Below, piece by piece: positions 10,310-19,448 of a DNA stretch of 64,000 nucleotides. Origin of the DNA: Takakia lepidozioides (lineage: Eukaryota; Streptophyta; Takakiopsida; Takakiales; Takakiaceae); the NCBI GenBank assembly GCA_030704615.1, contig CM060732.1:10852001-10916000 (forward strand). Direction: 5' to 3'. Below the pieces are notes generated by a model. That model saw only the letters and a program-made list of their open reading frames with translations. It searched no databases and had not been told where the DNA came from. Positions within the stretch are counted from its first letter, which is position 1. The number at the start of each line of letters is the position of its first letter. The position numbers and the translations under genes were made by a program.

Positions 10310-10881
10310 TGTGGTATAGCTTTCTAGGATTGTGTGCTTAGATTGTGTGGTGGACAGCGATGTATGTTGTTGTGGCACGATGCTTAGGTGCCGACAGCTG
10401 TCATGGTTTTAGTCATGGTTATCTAGAATTACCTACTTCTAGTTAACTAGGACATTTTAGATATTTATATTTATATTTTGTGTGTTGGGACTTCATTGGT
10501 TCACATGCCAAGTGAGGTGTCGAGCCTCACTTGAGACATGGAGATAGGTTTTCCCCTTGTGAGTGTTGAGGAGGCTAATCTTCTTGTAGTTGAGCCTCCA
10601 TGAGCTTCTCTCACCTCCATAGCTATGGTATTGAGGGGAGTGTGTGAGGGCTTGTAGGGTGGGATTCCTTTAGAAGGTGCACTTGTGCTTGACTTAGTTT
10701 ATGTGATTAGAGTGGATTGCACTTGGAAGGGACTAGGCTTGGTCAATGTGATTGCTTCATGCTTTGAGAGCTTTCATTGTCTTCTACTTCTCTCATTTCT
10801 CATCTCTTATCTAGGACTGTGTGCTTAGATTGTGTGGTGGACAACGATGTATGTTGTGGCACGATGCTTAGGTGCACGACA
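10310..10881 (+). repeat. 3' LTR of copy 1 plus a duplicated LTR head, shared with copy 2
   Basis: The LTR starts TGTGGTATAGC after the polypurine tract and runs to ctcatctcttat at 10810. It is directly followed at 10811-10881 by a second copy of the LTR head (from ctaggactgtgtgc to ggtgcacgaca). Copy 2 coding sequence begins at the next base. Compared by eye with 17141-17598, the first 250 bases differ at only a few percent of positions. The same LTR-plus-head arrangement recurs at 17141-17683. Confidence 0.8.
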
Positions 10882-11935
10882 AGGTCATGACCAAGGCATG
10901 GTGGATAGATTTGCCCAGCTAGAGCAACGTCTTGCTGCCATGGCCACTACTCATGTTGCGCCAGCTCCAAGGCTTGAGGTTCAAGCCCCACCTGCACAAC
11001 CTCCTATGCCTAGGGAAGATAAGATTGGTATGGGCTTCATGTGTGGAGCCGCACTTGCAGGGCCATTGCATGTATTGGACTCTGCTGCTGCTGTCACTCG
11101 AGCAGCAACGCGTGCTCCTGAGCCAAGAGGAGCGGATGTGGATTTTGATCCACAAAGGGGGGAAACAAGTCGTCAGACCAGGCTTCCACAGTCCATTACA
11201 TTGGCTGAGACAGTGCCACCTACGCCATCAATGGCACCCGCTTGCCCAAGTGTGTCAGAGGTAGAGCCACGAGTGTCATTAGGGAGAGTTGGTGTGGCTC
11301 GGGAAATGCTAGTGGGTGATGCTGCAAAACACGATGCAGCCAGTACATTGTTGGGGGCGGCTACGGCGGTTTGCCAAGCTCCATTATTTTCTGTAATGAC
11401 CATTGCAATGCCGGGGATTTGGCCAGCTGCTGTGTTCATACTAGCAGTTAGACTCTGTGAGAGTGGTGATGCATCGGCACTATCTGCGGAGATAGCAGAT
11501 AAGGTACAGTCTATGGATGCTTTGGATTCGAGGGTGAAGTCAGCCACAGCTGCGCCATGGCAAGCGACAGTTGCAAGGTTGCAGGAGTTGCCAGCTAGGC
11601 CAGCCATTGAGCGCAGCATGATGACTCCTGAGGTAGTCCTGGTGGACAATCAGGATGGAGTGTTTCAATTGGGTGGCCCAACCTGGAGGAGGTATAGGCC
11701 ACTGCGGGTCTTGTTGGACTCGGGAGCACAGCCATTGATGTTGGGGAGAGCAGCAATTGCAGGCTTGGGCCTTACAGAGGCAAATTTGGAGCCTTGCCCT
11801 TTCCAAATTCAAACATCTTTGGGTGGTTTAGAGAAGGTGCGAGGGATTACACGCCATGAGCTCTTCATTCGATTGCAGCCGGACCATCCTACGGACGGCT
11901 CAGTCATGAGAGCTTACGAACGCGATCTCTTATGA
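10832..11935 (+). CDS. gag C-terminus and protease of copy 2 (open but truncated)
   Basis: An open frame of 367 codons that starts inside the duplicated LTR head, so its first 17 or so codons are LTR sequence. From 10882 it reads the gag tail (coiled-coil-like QLEQRLAAMA, MGFMCGAAL), the conserved spacer (LPQSITLAETV, LLGAATAVCQAPLFS, TAAPWQATVARLQELPARPA) and the protease with RPLRVLLDSGAQPLMLG and AAIAGLGL. In copy 1 the same stretch is broken into three frames, so copy 2 shows that spacer and protease are one continuous polypeptide. It ends prematurely where a small deletion removes the equivalent of AKAIVTDAVS. Confidence 0.85.
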   Translation: MWWTTMYVVARCLGARQGHDQGMVDRFAQLEQRLAAMATTHVAPAPRLEVQAPPAQPPMPREDKIGMGFMCGAALAGPLHVLDSAAAVTRAATRAPEPRGADVDFDPQRGETSRQTRLPQSITLAETVPPTPSMAPACPSVSEVEPRVSLGRVGVAREMLVGDAAKHDAASTLLGAATAVCQAPLFSVMTIAMPGIWPAAVFILAVRLCESGDASALSAEIADKVQSMDALDSRVKSATAAPWQATVARLQELPARPAIERSMMTPEVVLVDNQDGVFQLGGPTWRRYRPLRVLLDSGAQPLMLGRAAIAGLGLTEANLEPCPFQIQTSLGGLEKVRGITRHELFIRLQPDHPTDGSVMRAYERDLL

Positions 11936-11936
11936 T

Positions 11937-12599
11937 GTGCTTGTTGGTGGGGCTGTGTTGTACCCCATGGATGATTTGGGCCGGCATGGTGCAATTGACT
12001 TGGTGATAGCTGGATGGCCTTGCCAAGGACACTCTCCCGCAAGTCATGGGAATGGCTTGCATGAGGCACGATCACATTTGTTTTGGGAGATGTTGAGAGT
12101 GTTGCGTGACTTGCAGACGAGGCAACTGCAACCTCTAGCCTATATCTTGGAGAATGTTCCTCTTATGGGGGACTCTCGGGCCAAGGTTATGGCCAGTGTG
12201 CATCAGGTGCGGTCGTGGATTAGATCAGCGGTGCTATTGGATGCAGTAGCGGTGGGATCACGAGTGCATCGACCTCGATTGTGGTGGACCAATCTTGCAC
12301 CACCAGAGCTGCTCAAGAGAGCATACGATTCCATTCAACGGCCACCCAATCTCACAGTTGAGGGCATTTTGGACCAAGGGAGGCAACCACAAAGGGTGCG
12401 ACATGATGACCGTCCACCTCTAGCAGTAGTAAATCGAGTGGGGCAGCCACGTGTAGCCTTGCCTACGTTCATGAGCTTTCCCTCGTCTCATGCTTTTCGA
12501 GACAATGGTCCTTGGTTGATTTGGGACAGTGTGCTACAGCAATTGGTGGAGCTCAATGCGGATGAGCAGGCTTTACTTTGGACTTTTGGGAGGAAATGA
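11937..12599 (+). pseudogene. methyltransferase motifs IV-VIII of copy 2, displaced upstream
   Basis: After LVGGAVLYPM of the protease the frame jumps straight into DLVIAGWPCQGHS, the motif IV block with catalytic Cys, then HLFWEMLRVL, motif VI ILENVPLMGDS and motif VIII HRPRLWWTNL, ending at VELNADEQ. In copy 1 this block (5898-6500) comes after motif I. Here it comes before it. The block is one uninterrupted frame, unlike copy 1, and gives the clearest view of the catalytic half of the enzyme. Confidence 0.9.
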
Positions 12600-13738
12600 C
12601 ATCCTACAGGCCGGAATGGCAGTCAGGGGGTCGACGTGCACTGCTCCCAGTGCGGTTTATTGGGAATGTAGCGGTGGATCATAGGAACATGATGCCCACA
12701 TTGGCTGCATTCTCAAGGGTGGTGGCTTGGGGTGGTGACCTCTTGGAGGGCAATGGCCATGCAGATGATAGGCCACCACCTGATGAGGACAAACAATTGG
12801 CATACAAGGCTGAGTTGCTTTCTCATGTTCTTGTGCATAGCTCATTGTGGAATACAGTTGGGGATTTGCAGTGAGTGACAATTGCAAGCCAGTGTGTGCA
12901 GCAAGCATGGCATGATACCTTTCCATCGGTAGGTGAGGGGAATTCAGTTACATCACCTGGACCTCCTCAATTAGCTCCATTGGACACAATGCCTATTATC
13001 TGGCAACAACCTGACTCAAGCATTTGTTTGCTAGAACTGTTTGGAGGCATGAGCACTGGGCTTGCAAGAGTGTTGCAAGTTGGGATTAAAGTACGAAAGT
13101 ACTTGTATGTGGAGAAGGATGAGATAGCTCGGCATATTTCTATGTGCCACGTTGCCTTGCTCACACACCAGTATCCTGAGCTGCTGCCTTTCTCAGCAAT
13201 TCAAGGGTACCAAAAGGCCTTGCCAGCAGACATTACTTTGTTGGGGGAGCAGGCAATGGGTTTTGCCACGGGCACTACAGCTGTGCCAGCTCTATCAGAG
13301 GCATCACGACGCCAGGTGTTGGGTCAGGCAATGGATCTCAATTGCTTGACATGGGTCATAGGCTTGTGCATGGCTGAGCAATGGATATTGCAAACATTGG
13401 TGGCTACTTCTGTACTTCCATTGGATATTGCACCATCTCTGCTAACCAGGACGGTGGAGGCAGTGAGTGGGGGCGAGCACAGGATGATGGGGTGCAAACA
13501 CCCATGGCAGATGTATGATAAGATGCGCAAACAAAGGGAAATTGGATCTCTCAAGCAGCAGTATGAGGAGTGAGGAGAGCCATACACTGAGGATCAGTTG
13601 GAGGCCAAGGTGACCAATGTTTTTGAAGAAGTTGAGAATGTTTCTTCCCCAGAGGATGTTCTCAAGGTGGCTATGGCGGAGCAAGTGGAGGCTACGTCAC
13701 GGTCAAGGTGGGTAGATAAAGCCCAAGAGGTTGCTATC
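12571..13738 (+). pseudogene. protease tail, methyltransferase motif I and C-terminus of copy 2
   Basis: From 12571 the sequence returns to the protease tail (YRPEWQSGGRRALLPVRFIGN, MPTLAAFSRVVAW, LLEGNGHADD), then after a TGA at 12872 reaches APLDTMPIIW and motif I, ICLLELFGGMSTGLARVL, with KYLYVEKDE after it. At 13250 it joins the C-terminal block AMGFATGTTAVPALSEASRRQVLGQAMD. A TGA at 13571 interrupts an acidic linker that continues in the same frame (EPYTEDQLEAKVTNVFEEVENV, SPEDVLKVAMAEQ) to the UAG at 13739. The block swap puts motif I after motif VIII. Confidence 0.88.
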
Positions 13739-13747
13739 TAGCAACCA
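13739..13747 (+). other. in-frame UAG with leaky-stop context, copy 2
   Basis: TAG at 13739-13741 followed by CAA CCA, in frame with both the preceding linker (13574-13738) and the following RT frame (13742-14371). It is the same position and context as 6914-6922 in copy 1, in spite of clear divergence around it (GCA TAG against ATC TAG; CGG against AAG after the hexamer). Confidence 0.65.
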
Positions 13748-15247
13748 AAGGATGCGTCTCCTACTTCCAAGCCTGGTGTACCCAAGGTTGCAGTCACTGA
13801 GGACAACTGGGAACCAGATGTTGAACCTACTGTCACCGGAGGAGAGAGGCGGAGGATCCAGCGATTTCCAAGGGCTTATAGAAATTGCTTTGCCTTCGGT
13901 TTAAAGGATTTGGGGAGTTTGAAGGGCCAGGAGATTTGGATTGATTTGGCAAGTGACACGCCAATTTTTCGAAGGCCCTACAGGTATAGTGATATGGAGA
14001 GGTCTTTGATCCAGTCACGGACTATGGAGTTGTTCGAAGCTGGATTGGTGGAGTTGTCTGGCGGGGAGTATGCCTCGGCAACGATGATGCTAGCTAAGAA
14101 GGATATCTATGGCAATTGGATAGAAAGGAGGATGTGTGGGGATTACCGTCCTATGAACCGTCAGACTAAGTCCAATAGATATGTCATGCCAACTCCAGAG
14201 GAAATCTTTGATGTCATTGGGCATGCAAAGGTATTTAGTACATTGGACTTACGATCGGGTTATCACCAGTTGCCAATCAAAGAGGTTGACAAGCAAAAAC
14301 GACATTCTGGGGGATTAACCAGCATGGGAAGGATTGTTTGTACCAATGGCGCTTCCTACCATTTGGGTTGAAGAATGCTCTTGCAGAGTTTCAGAGGGTC
14401 ATGGATAGGATTCTTGTGGGGCTAGACTTTGCCCGGTGCTACATTGATGACATCATCATCTTTAGTGCTACGATTGAGGAGCACGAGAGACACCTTCATA
14501 TGGTGTTTGAGCGTTTGAGAGCGCATGGGTTGAAATTGCACCTTGGGAAGTGTAAGTTCTTCCACAACCAGATTGAGTATCTGAGCCACATGATATACCC
14601 TGGAGGATTGGGTGTTCAAAAGACGAAGGTGGAGGCCATTGCACGCATTCCACGCCCCATCGATGTTAGCAGAGTTCGTGCTTTCATGGGGTTGGCAAAC
14701 TACTATCGACAGTTTGTCAAGGGATTTAGCAGCATTGCAAAGGCTCTTACCAAGTTGACCAAGGTGGGTCAGGAGTGGCAGTGGGAGGAGGGGCAGGAGG
14801 AAGCCTTTGAGGAACTCAAGGGCTCGATTGACTTCTGCGCCTATTCTGAGGCGGCCTATTTGGGGGCGGTCTTTCGAGCTACATACGGATTGGAGTATGC
14901 TAGGGATTGGAGCAGTGCTCACACATGTGGATGATGAGGGAAGAGAGTTCGTAGTGGCATATGCTAGCCGCTCGAACAATGATACCGAGACAAAGTATAG
15001 TTCTTATGAAGGGGAGTGTCTAGCTGCAGTATGGGCAGTGGCTCATTTTAGATGCTACCTCTATGGCAATCTCTTCACCTTTGTCACGGATCACCAACCA
15101 TTGAAGTGGTTGATGGAGTCAGACAAGCTTACAGGGAAGCTTGCACGGTGGGCACTTATGCTTTAAGAATACGACTTCCAGGTGGTGCATCGAGCCGGAA
15201 TAGTCAATCGGTATGCGGATGGATTGAGTCGCAATCCATGCACAAGT
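13742..15247 (+). pseudogene. pol: reverse transcriptase and RNase H of copy 2
   Basis: The frame from 13742 gives VTEDNWEPD, GGERRRI, FAFGLKDLGSLKGQE, TPIFRRPYRYSDMER, then AKKDIYGNW, MCGDYRPMNRQ and an intact FSTLDLRSGYHQLPI block. A slip near 14340 leads to GLKNALAEFQRVMDRIL and the catalytic YIDDIIIFS (about 14440-14466). RNase H follows with FMGLANYYRQFVKGF, HTDWSMLGIGAVL, SSYEGECLAAVW and VTDHQPLKWLM after another slip near 14810. A TAA at 15164 replaces the CAA of copy 1 (LQEYDFQVVHR). Mostly intact domains, broken by two slips and one nonsense codon. Confidence 0.92.
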
Positions 15248-16480
15248 GAGCTTGATGATACAGGAGCTCATTGGCATGGTGAAACGGACGAGGAGATGGT
15301 GCCAGGATGGCATGCATCTGCCTTTTTATGCATTCTAGCAATGGGAGCTCAAGGTGGTCCATCCCATGTGATTAGTCATAGAGATAATATGCATGACGAT
15401 CCAGAGATCAGTGAGGAGCTTGGTGGTGCTAAAGATGTACATGAAGATTCAGCAGTGTTGGCCTACCTTCATACTGGAGAGACAGTAGCCAGTGTGACTG
15501 CTAAGGAGAGAGATCGGATCCTACAACAAGCCAAGAGGTTCAAGTGGGAGGGGACTCACCTACTCCGAGTATGGGAGGATGGACGAGTGAGGATTGTGCC
15601 TCATCCAACACAACGAGCGCGATTGGTATGCCATGCCCATGAGGAGTTGGGACATTTTGGGGTGCGGCGCACTCATAGTTTGCTGCAAGGACAGTATTGG
15701 TGGTGGGGCATGTACACGGATGTGCAACAGTTAGTGGCAAGGTGCATGGTGTGTGATAGAGTGCGGGCTCCTTTCAATGCACTTACTCCACAATTGCATC
15801 ATTTACCCATTATGGGTTTGGGCTATCGTTGGAGTCTTGACTTCGCAGGCCCATTGCCATTAACGATTCGCCATAACAAGTATGTGCTGGTGATGGTGGA
15901 ACATTTCTCCAAATGGATTGAACTGGTGGCATTGCCTGACAAGGCAAGTGAGGGGGCTGCGTACGCATTCTTAGATCGAGTGCTTAGCCAATTTGGTGCT
16001 GCCAGCCGAGGTACTCACGGACCAGGGGAGAGAGTTCTTGGGGGAGTTTCAGGCTTTGTGTAAGCAAGCCTTGATAGATCACCGCTACTTCTCGGGATCA
16101 TCCCGAGGCTGATGGCTTGGCTGAGAGGGTTGTGTAAACAGTCAAACAAGGCTTGCGCAAGTATGGCTTGCAGAAGGGACACTTGGGAGATTGGGACCTT
16201 CAGCTACCTTGGTTGGCCATGGGCTACAGATTTAGAAAGCAAGCATCACTTGCCTCGTTCTCGCCTTATTTCCTTCTCTTTGGCCGAGAGCCAGATTTGC
16301 CTGCATCTATTCGCAGGGAGACTGCAGTAGTCCTCAACCTTGATAATCCGGATGTGTGGACACAAGCATATGCCCAGCGGGCAGAGTTGTTCAAGAGAGT
16401 CATGCCTATGGCTTTTGAGAACCTTGCTATTGCCCAACACCGAGACACATTGAGGTACGTCACTATACGTGGATGAGGAT
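15248..16480 (+). pseudogene. pol: integrase of copy 2
   Basis: The frame 15182-16063 carries AKERDRILQQAKRFKWEG, the H2C2 domain (HAHEELGHFGVRRTH...CMVCDRV) and the first catalytic Asp in WSLDFAGPL. A slip near 16010 disrupts the second catalytic block (cggaccaggggagagag). The third, with the Glu, is shifted near 16100, and the tail resumes at 16153 with RKYGLQKGHLGDWDLQLPW, FLLFGREPDLP and AQHRDTLRYVTIRG. It is inactive as read because the D,D,E core spans three frames. Confidence 0.9.
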
Positions 16481-16589
16481 ATCGGCCAGGTGTTTGGCGT
16501 TTCCATCCTGAGGACTATGTGTATCTGCAGCAGACAGCGTCTACGACCTTGGATGTCACAGCAGGTCGTGTGATTCTAAGGTCCGAGAG

Positions 16590-16877
16590 GTGTTGCCTTC
16601 AGGAGTGCTGATTCTAGAGGGTCGAGATGGCATGGTATGGAAGGACCATGTGCGCAATTGTGCGCCATGTCACCTTCCACATATGGATGGGAGGATACAT
16701 CCCAACCTTGCAGTGGTACCTGCAGGGTTGCGTTGCATGCTATGTGGGCATGCTGGTGGTGCCGCGACCATGTTGGTGTGTGACAAATGCTCAAGGGGGT
16801 GGCACATGGGATGCTTGACACCGCCACTTGAGGAGGTTCCTAGTGGAGAATGGTTGTGTCCACGATGCCTTGGATAG
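16590..16877 (+). CDS. integrase C-terminus with intact PHD finger, copy 2
   Basis: An open frame of 95 codons that begins in the integrase tail (VLPSGVLILEGRDGMVWKDHV) and ends in a complete PHD finger: CMLC (first pair), MLVCDKCSRGWHMGC (second pair, His and Cys) and EWLCPRC (last pair), the C4HC3 cross-brace pattern. Gly-Trp-His and the final Trp are typical of H3K4-reading PHD fingers, but ligand choice cannot be read from this. It is probably the last domain of the polyprotein; a slip between 16480 and 16590 separates it from the integrase frame. The ATG at 16590 is probably not a real start. Confidence 0.85.
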   Translation: MLPSGVLILEGRDGMVWKDHVRNCAPCHLPHMDGRIHPNLAVVPAGLRCMLCGHAGGAATMLVCDKCSRGWHMGCLTPPLEEVPSGEWLCPRCLG

Positions 16878-17140
16878 ACGTAGTGGGGCATGACAGGGGT
16901 GAGGTTGACAAATGATCCAAGGTCTAGCTAACGGGAGTTCAATGCCATGGACACCCAATTGAAGCCATGGATTACAGGAAGGCGAATAACGATGGGGCTA
17001 CTTTTGCACCCGGCCTCTTGATCTATTGCCTTCAAATACTGGGACTTGGGCGATTGATGACCAAGCGATGATCTTATTGGGATGGATACTTGTCAGCTAT
17101 CCGGTGTTAGAGGGACCTAATCACCAGCTAGGGGGACGAT
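16878..17140 (+). other. 3' untranslated part and polypurine tract of copy 2
   Basis: Non-coding, aligned with 10053-10309 of copy 1 including the segment cgatggggctact and the purine run agggggacga at 17130-17139 immediately before the LTR. Confidence 0.7.
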
Positions 17141-17683
17141 TGTGGTATAGCTTTCTAGGATTGTGTGCTTAGATTGTGTGGTGGACAGCGATGTATGTTG
17201 TGGCACGATGCTTAGGTGCACGACAGCTGTCATGGTTTTAGTCATGGTTATCTAGAATTACCTACTTCTAGTTAACTAGGACATTTTAGATATTTATATT
17301 TATATTTTGTGTGTTGGGACTTCATTTGGTCTCACATGCCAAGTGAGGTGTCGAGTCTCACTTGGGACATGGGGATAAGGTTTCCCCCCTTGTGTGAGGA
17401 TGGAGGAGGCTCATCTTCTTGTAGTTGAGCCTTCATGAGCATTTCTCACCTCCATAGCTCTAGGTATTGAGAGGGAGTGTGGTGAGTGCTTTGTAGGGTG
17501 GATTCCCTTAGCAAGGGTGCCCTTGGCTTGACTTAGTTAATATGATTGAGTGGATTCATGAGTGGAGGGTTTCCATTATGTTCACTTTCATTATCTATTG
17601 TGGTATAGCTTTCTAGGATTGTGTACTTAGATTGTGTGGTGGACAACAATGTATGTTGTGGCACGATGCTTAGGTGCACGACA
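17141..17683 (+). repeat. 3' LTR of copy 2 plus 85-bp duplicated LTR head
   Basis: The LTR begins TGTGGTATAGC at 17141. From 17419 it contains the cttgtagttgagcc block, but its end (gagtggagggtttccattatg) has diverged from the other LTRs. At 17599 a second TGTGGTATAGC starts an 85-bp copy of the LTR head that ends at 17683 with ggtgcacgaca. The 85-bp block starts TGT and ends ACA, like LTR termini. Sequence after 17683 is no longer retrotransposon. Confidence 0.8.
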
Positions 17684-18052
17684 CATCCATGGTTCATTTA
17701 TCATGCCAATTTTTCATCCCGGGAGTCCAGGCCTCACAAGTTCTGGTTTTGCCCTGATGACATTCAACTTTGTGTGATGGGGACTTGTCGGGATTCAGTC
17801 ATCACTAAGCCTCAAATTCCAACTGTGTGGCCAGTGAAGGTGGGAACATGTTTGTCGAAGCAAGAAATTGAGATGCTGGAGGATGGCACCGGGTTTTGTC
17901 TTCCAAGAGGCCCAACTGTCATAATACCAGTTTCATGTCGGGGTTCGCAATCCGCACTCCCCCCACGTCCACCACATGGGAACGACTGGCCTACGAAACG
18001 AAATGGAAAAGTGGTCTGTCGTGTTGAGGCAGGTCCCGAAAACCAGTGCTAA
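17684..18052 (+). other. unrecognised coding-like fragment fused to the LTR
   Basis: An open frame starts inside the LTR head (ATG at 17621) and continues through the junction to a stop at 18052. The non-LTR part reads RPHKFWFCPDDIQLCVMG, IPTVWPVKVGTCLSKQEIEMLEDG and PRPPHGNDWPTKRNGKVVCRV, which looks like real protein (two Cys, a KxGT turn, aromatic clusters) but matches no family I can name. It could be an exon of a disrupted host gene or of another transposon. Confidence 0.35.
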
Positions 18053-18082
18053 ATTGAGTCAGCAAGAACCCTACATCCATTT

Positions 18083-18149
18083 ATCTTTTGGATGAATTTT
18101 TTTTCGGGTGAATTGTTTTGGGGTTGTTGGTTTTTCCATGAATTGTCAT

Positions 18150-18184
<35 letters not shown>

Positions 18185-18566
18185 CCCCCCCGAATGTGCC
18201 AGATTAAGGTGTCGTCAATGACATCTTAATTCCCAGTACGAGTTGGCACATGACAATTCATGGAAAAACCAAAAACCCCAAAAAAATTCACCCAAAAAAT
18301 TTCAACCCAAAAAAATCTGATGGCGTTGCCTTGGCGGTAAGGCGGTGTGTGTGCAGGTGCTAGGGATTAAGGTGTCGTCAATGACATCTTAATTCCCAGT
18401 ACGAGTTGACACATGACAATTCATGGAAAAACCAAAAACCCCAAAAATTTCAACCCAAAAAAAATCTGATGGCGAACAAGCCTTGGCGGTAAGGCGGTGT
18501 GTGTGCAGGTGCTGGGGATTAAGGTGTCGTCAACGACATCTTAATTCCCAATACGTGTTTTGAAAT
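18083..18566. repeat. inverted and tandem repeat cluster with poly-T run
   Basis: Left arm 18091-18151 (ttttggggttgttggtttttccatgaattgtcatg) is the reverse complement of catgacaattcatggaaaaacc and following bases at 18249-18290. Between them lies a run of about 35 T. The right arm belongs to a direct repeat: gattaaggtgtcgtcaatgac starts near 18203, 18364 and 18526, giving a period of about 162 bp. Each unit begins with an imperfect palindrome, TTAAGGTGTC...GACATCTTAA. It looks like a foldback element that has been amplified in tandem. Confidence 0.8.
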
Positions 18567-19448
18567 TTTTATTTATAAAGCACGAGTTCACCTCTCTGCC
18601 TTCTGTAGATTTGGATGTCAGCCTCTCTCTCAACCTTGGATACCTGGAAAAATGACAAGTAACCCCTCCTCAATCAACAAAGCAATGTGGATTCATTGTT
18701 GGCAATATACATTGCACTTTCATAATTGATTTGCAAGCAAGACTATCATGGTTTAAGGGATTTCGGAGCTCGGGGGATTTCGGAGCTACTACTACAAAAC
18801 AACTTTGTATTATTGCATTTATTTCATTCATCCATGTCTCATTCATCATACAAACATTCATTCATTCATCATCCGCCATTCATCCCAGCAGCAACCATAA
18901 CCGAGCTTGTAATACTGGCCACTCTGCGCAGTCTTCTAAGTTGAGTAGGCGTCCGCGGTTATAGGTGGGCAGATCCTGAAGCGTGAGCAGATTTCTGCTC
19001 ACGGAATTTTCTGCTCGCAGGATCTGCTCACAGAATAGCATCCCCCAGGGCGGTGTTCAGAATGACATCTGGTAATTGACAAGCATACACCTTTCTGCCT
19101 CGGTTGTCCCACCATTGACTGGGGTCAGAAAAGTATTCATTTCACAGTTTCTCCTCATCTCTGTTACCTGTTTTTGGATACTACACACATGTATATATAA
19201 ATTAACAAGTACACATATCAGAGTAAATAAGGAAGACAGCGGGGGAACACTGGTATTGTGGCTGGTATGAAAAAACTGATACCGGCCTAGTCTGATATAT
19301 GACAAAGTATTTTCCCAAACGATACCAGTTTGGTCTAGTATCTAATACCAGTGCATATACCAATAAAGAATGCCCCTGAGGTGCAAGCAGGGAGAGCACC
19401 TGTGAGAATGCTAACTATTCAGGGAAGACAACACCAAAAAATGAGGAA
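18567..19448. other. non-coding, dispersed-repeat sequence
   Basis: No supported gene. Near 18975-19040 there are alternating gagcagat/ctgctcac inverted motifs (tgagcagatttctgctcacgg, gcaggatctgctcacag). At 19250-19365 a block with ctggtat/atacca motifs shares ataccagtgcatatacca with a similar block at 35988-36005, so it is a dispersed repeat family in this genome. Confidence 0.5.

Larger units (their letters stand above)
1..10810 (+). mobile_element. Ty3/gypsy LTR retrotransposon, copy 1, with methyltransferase and PHD finger
   Basis: Order read from the translated frames: partial 5' LTR, long leader with a hairpin tandem repeat, gag with two CCHC knuckles, aspartic protease (DSGA), C5 DNA methyltransferase (motifs I, IV, VI, VIII, X), reverse transcriptase (YIDD), RNase H, integrase (H2C2 and D,D,E), a C4HC3 PHD finger, polypurine tract and 3' LTR. 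RT-RNase H-integrase order is that of Ty3/gypsy. The frame changes at least ten times along gag-pol, so this copy is not autonomous as read, although many breaks are single-base slips that assembly error could also produce. The 5' LTR starts outside the window, so target-site duplications cannot be tested. Confidence 0.95.
10882..17683 (+). mobile_element. Ty3/gypsy LTR retrotransposon, copy 2, 5'-truncated and rearranged
   Basis: Joined directly to the LTR of copy 1 inside gag: the first bases correspond to copy 1 around 4131, so leader, capsid and both zinc knuckles are missing. It then carries gag C-terminus-protease, a methyltransferase with swapped blocks, RT, RNase H, integrase, PHD finger, polypurine tract and LTR. 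Coding similarity to copy 1 is roughly 80-85 percent by eye, with most changes at third codon positions. Several frameshifts and at least three nonsense codons are present, so it is not autonomous. Confidence 0.93.

Noticed and set aside
10832-17683. CpG-to-TpG decay of copy 2 as a sign of methylation
   Set aside because: Differences from copy 1 include C-to-T changes at CpG, but also new CpGs and many changes in other contexts; by eye no clear bias can be claimed without a count.
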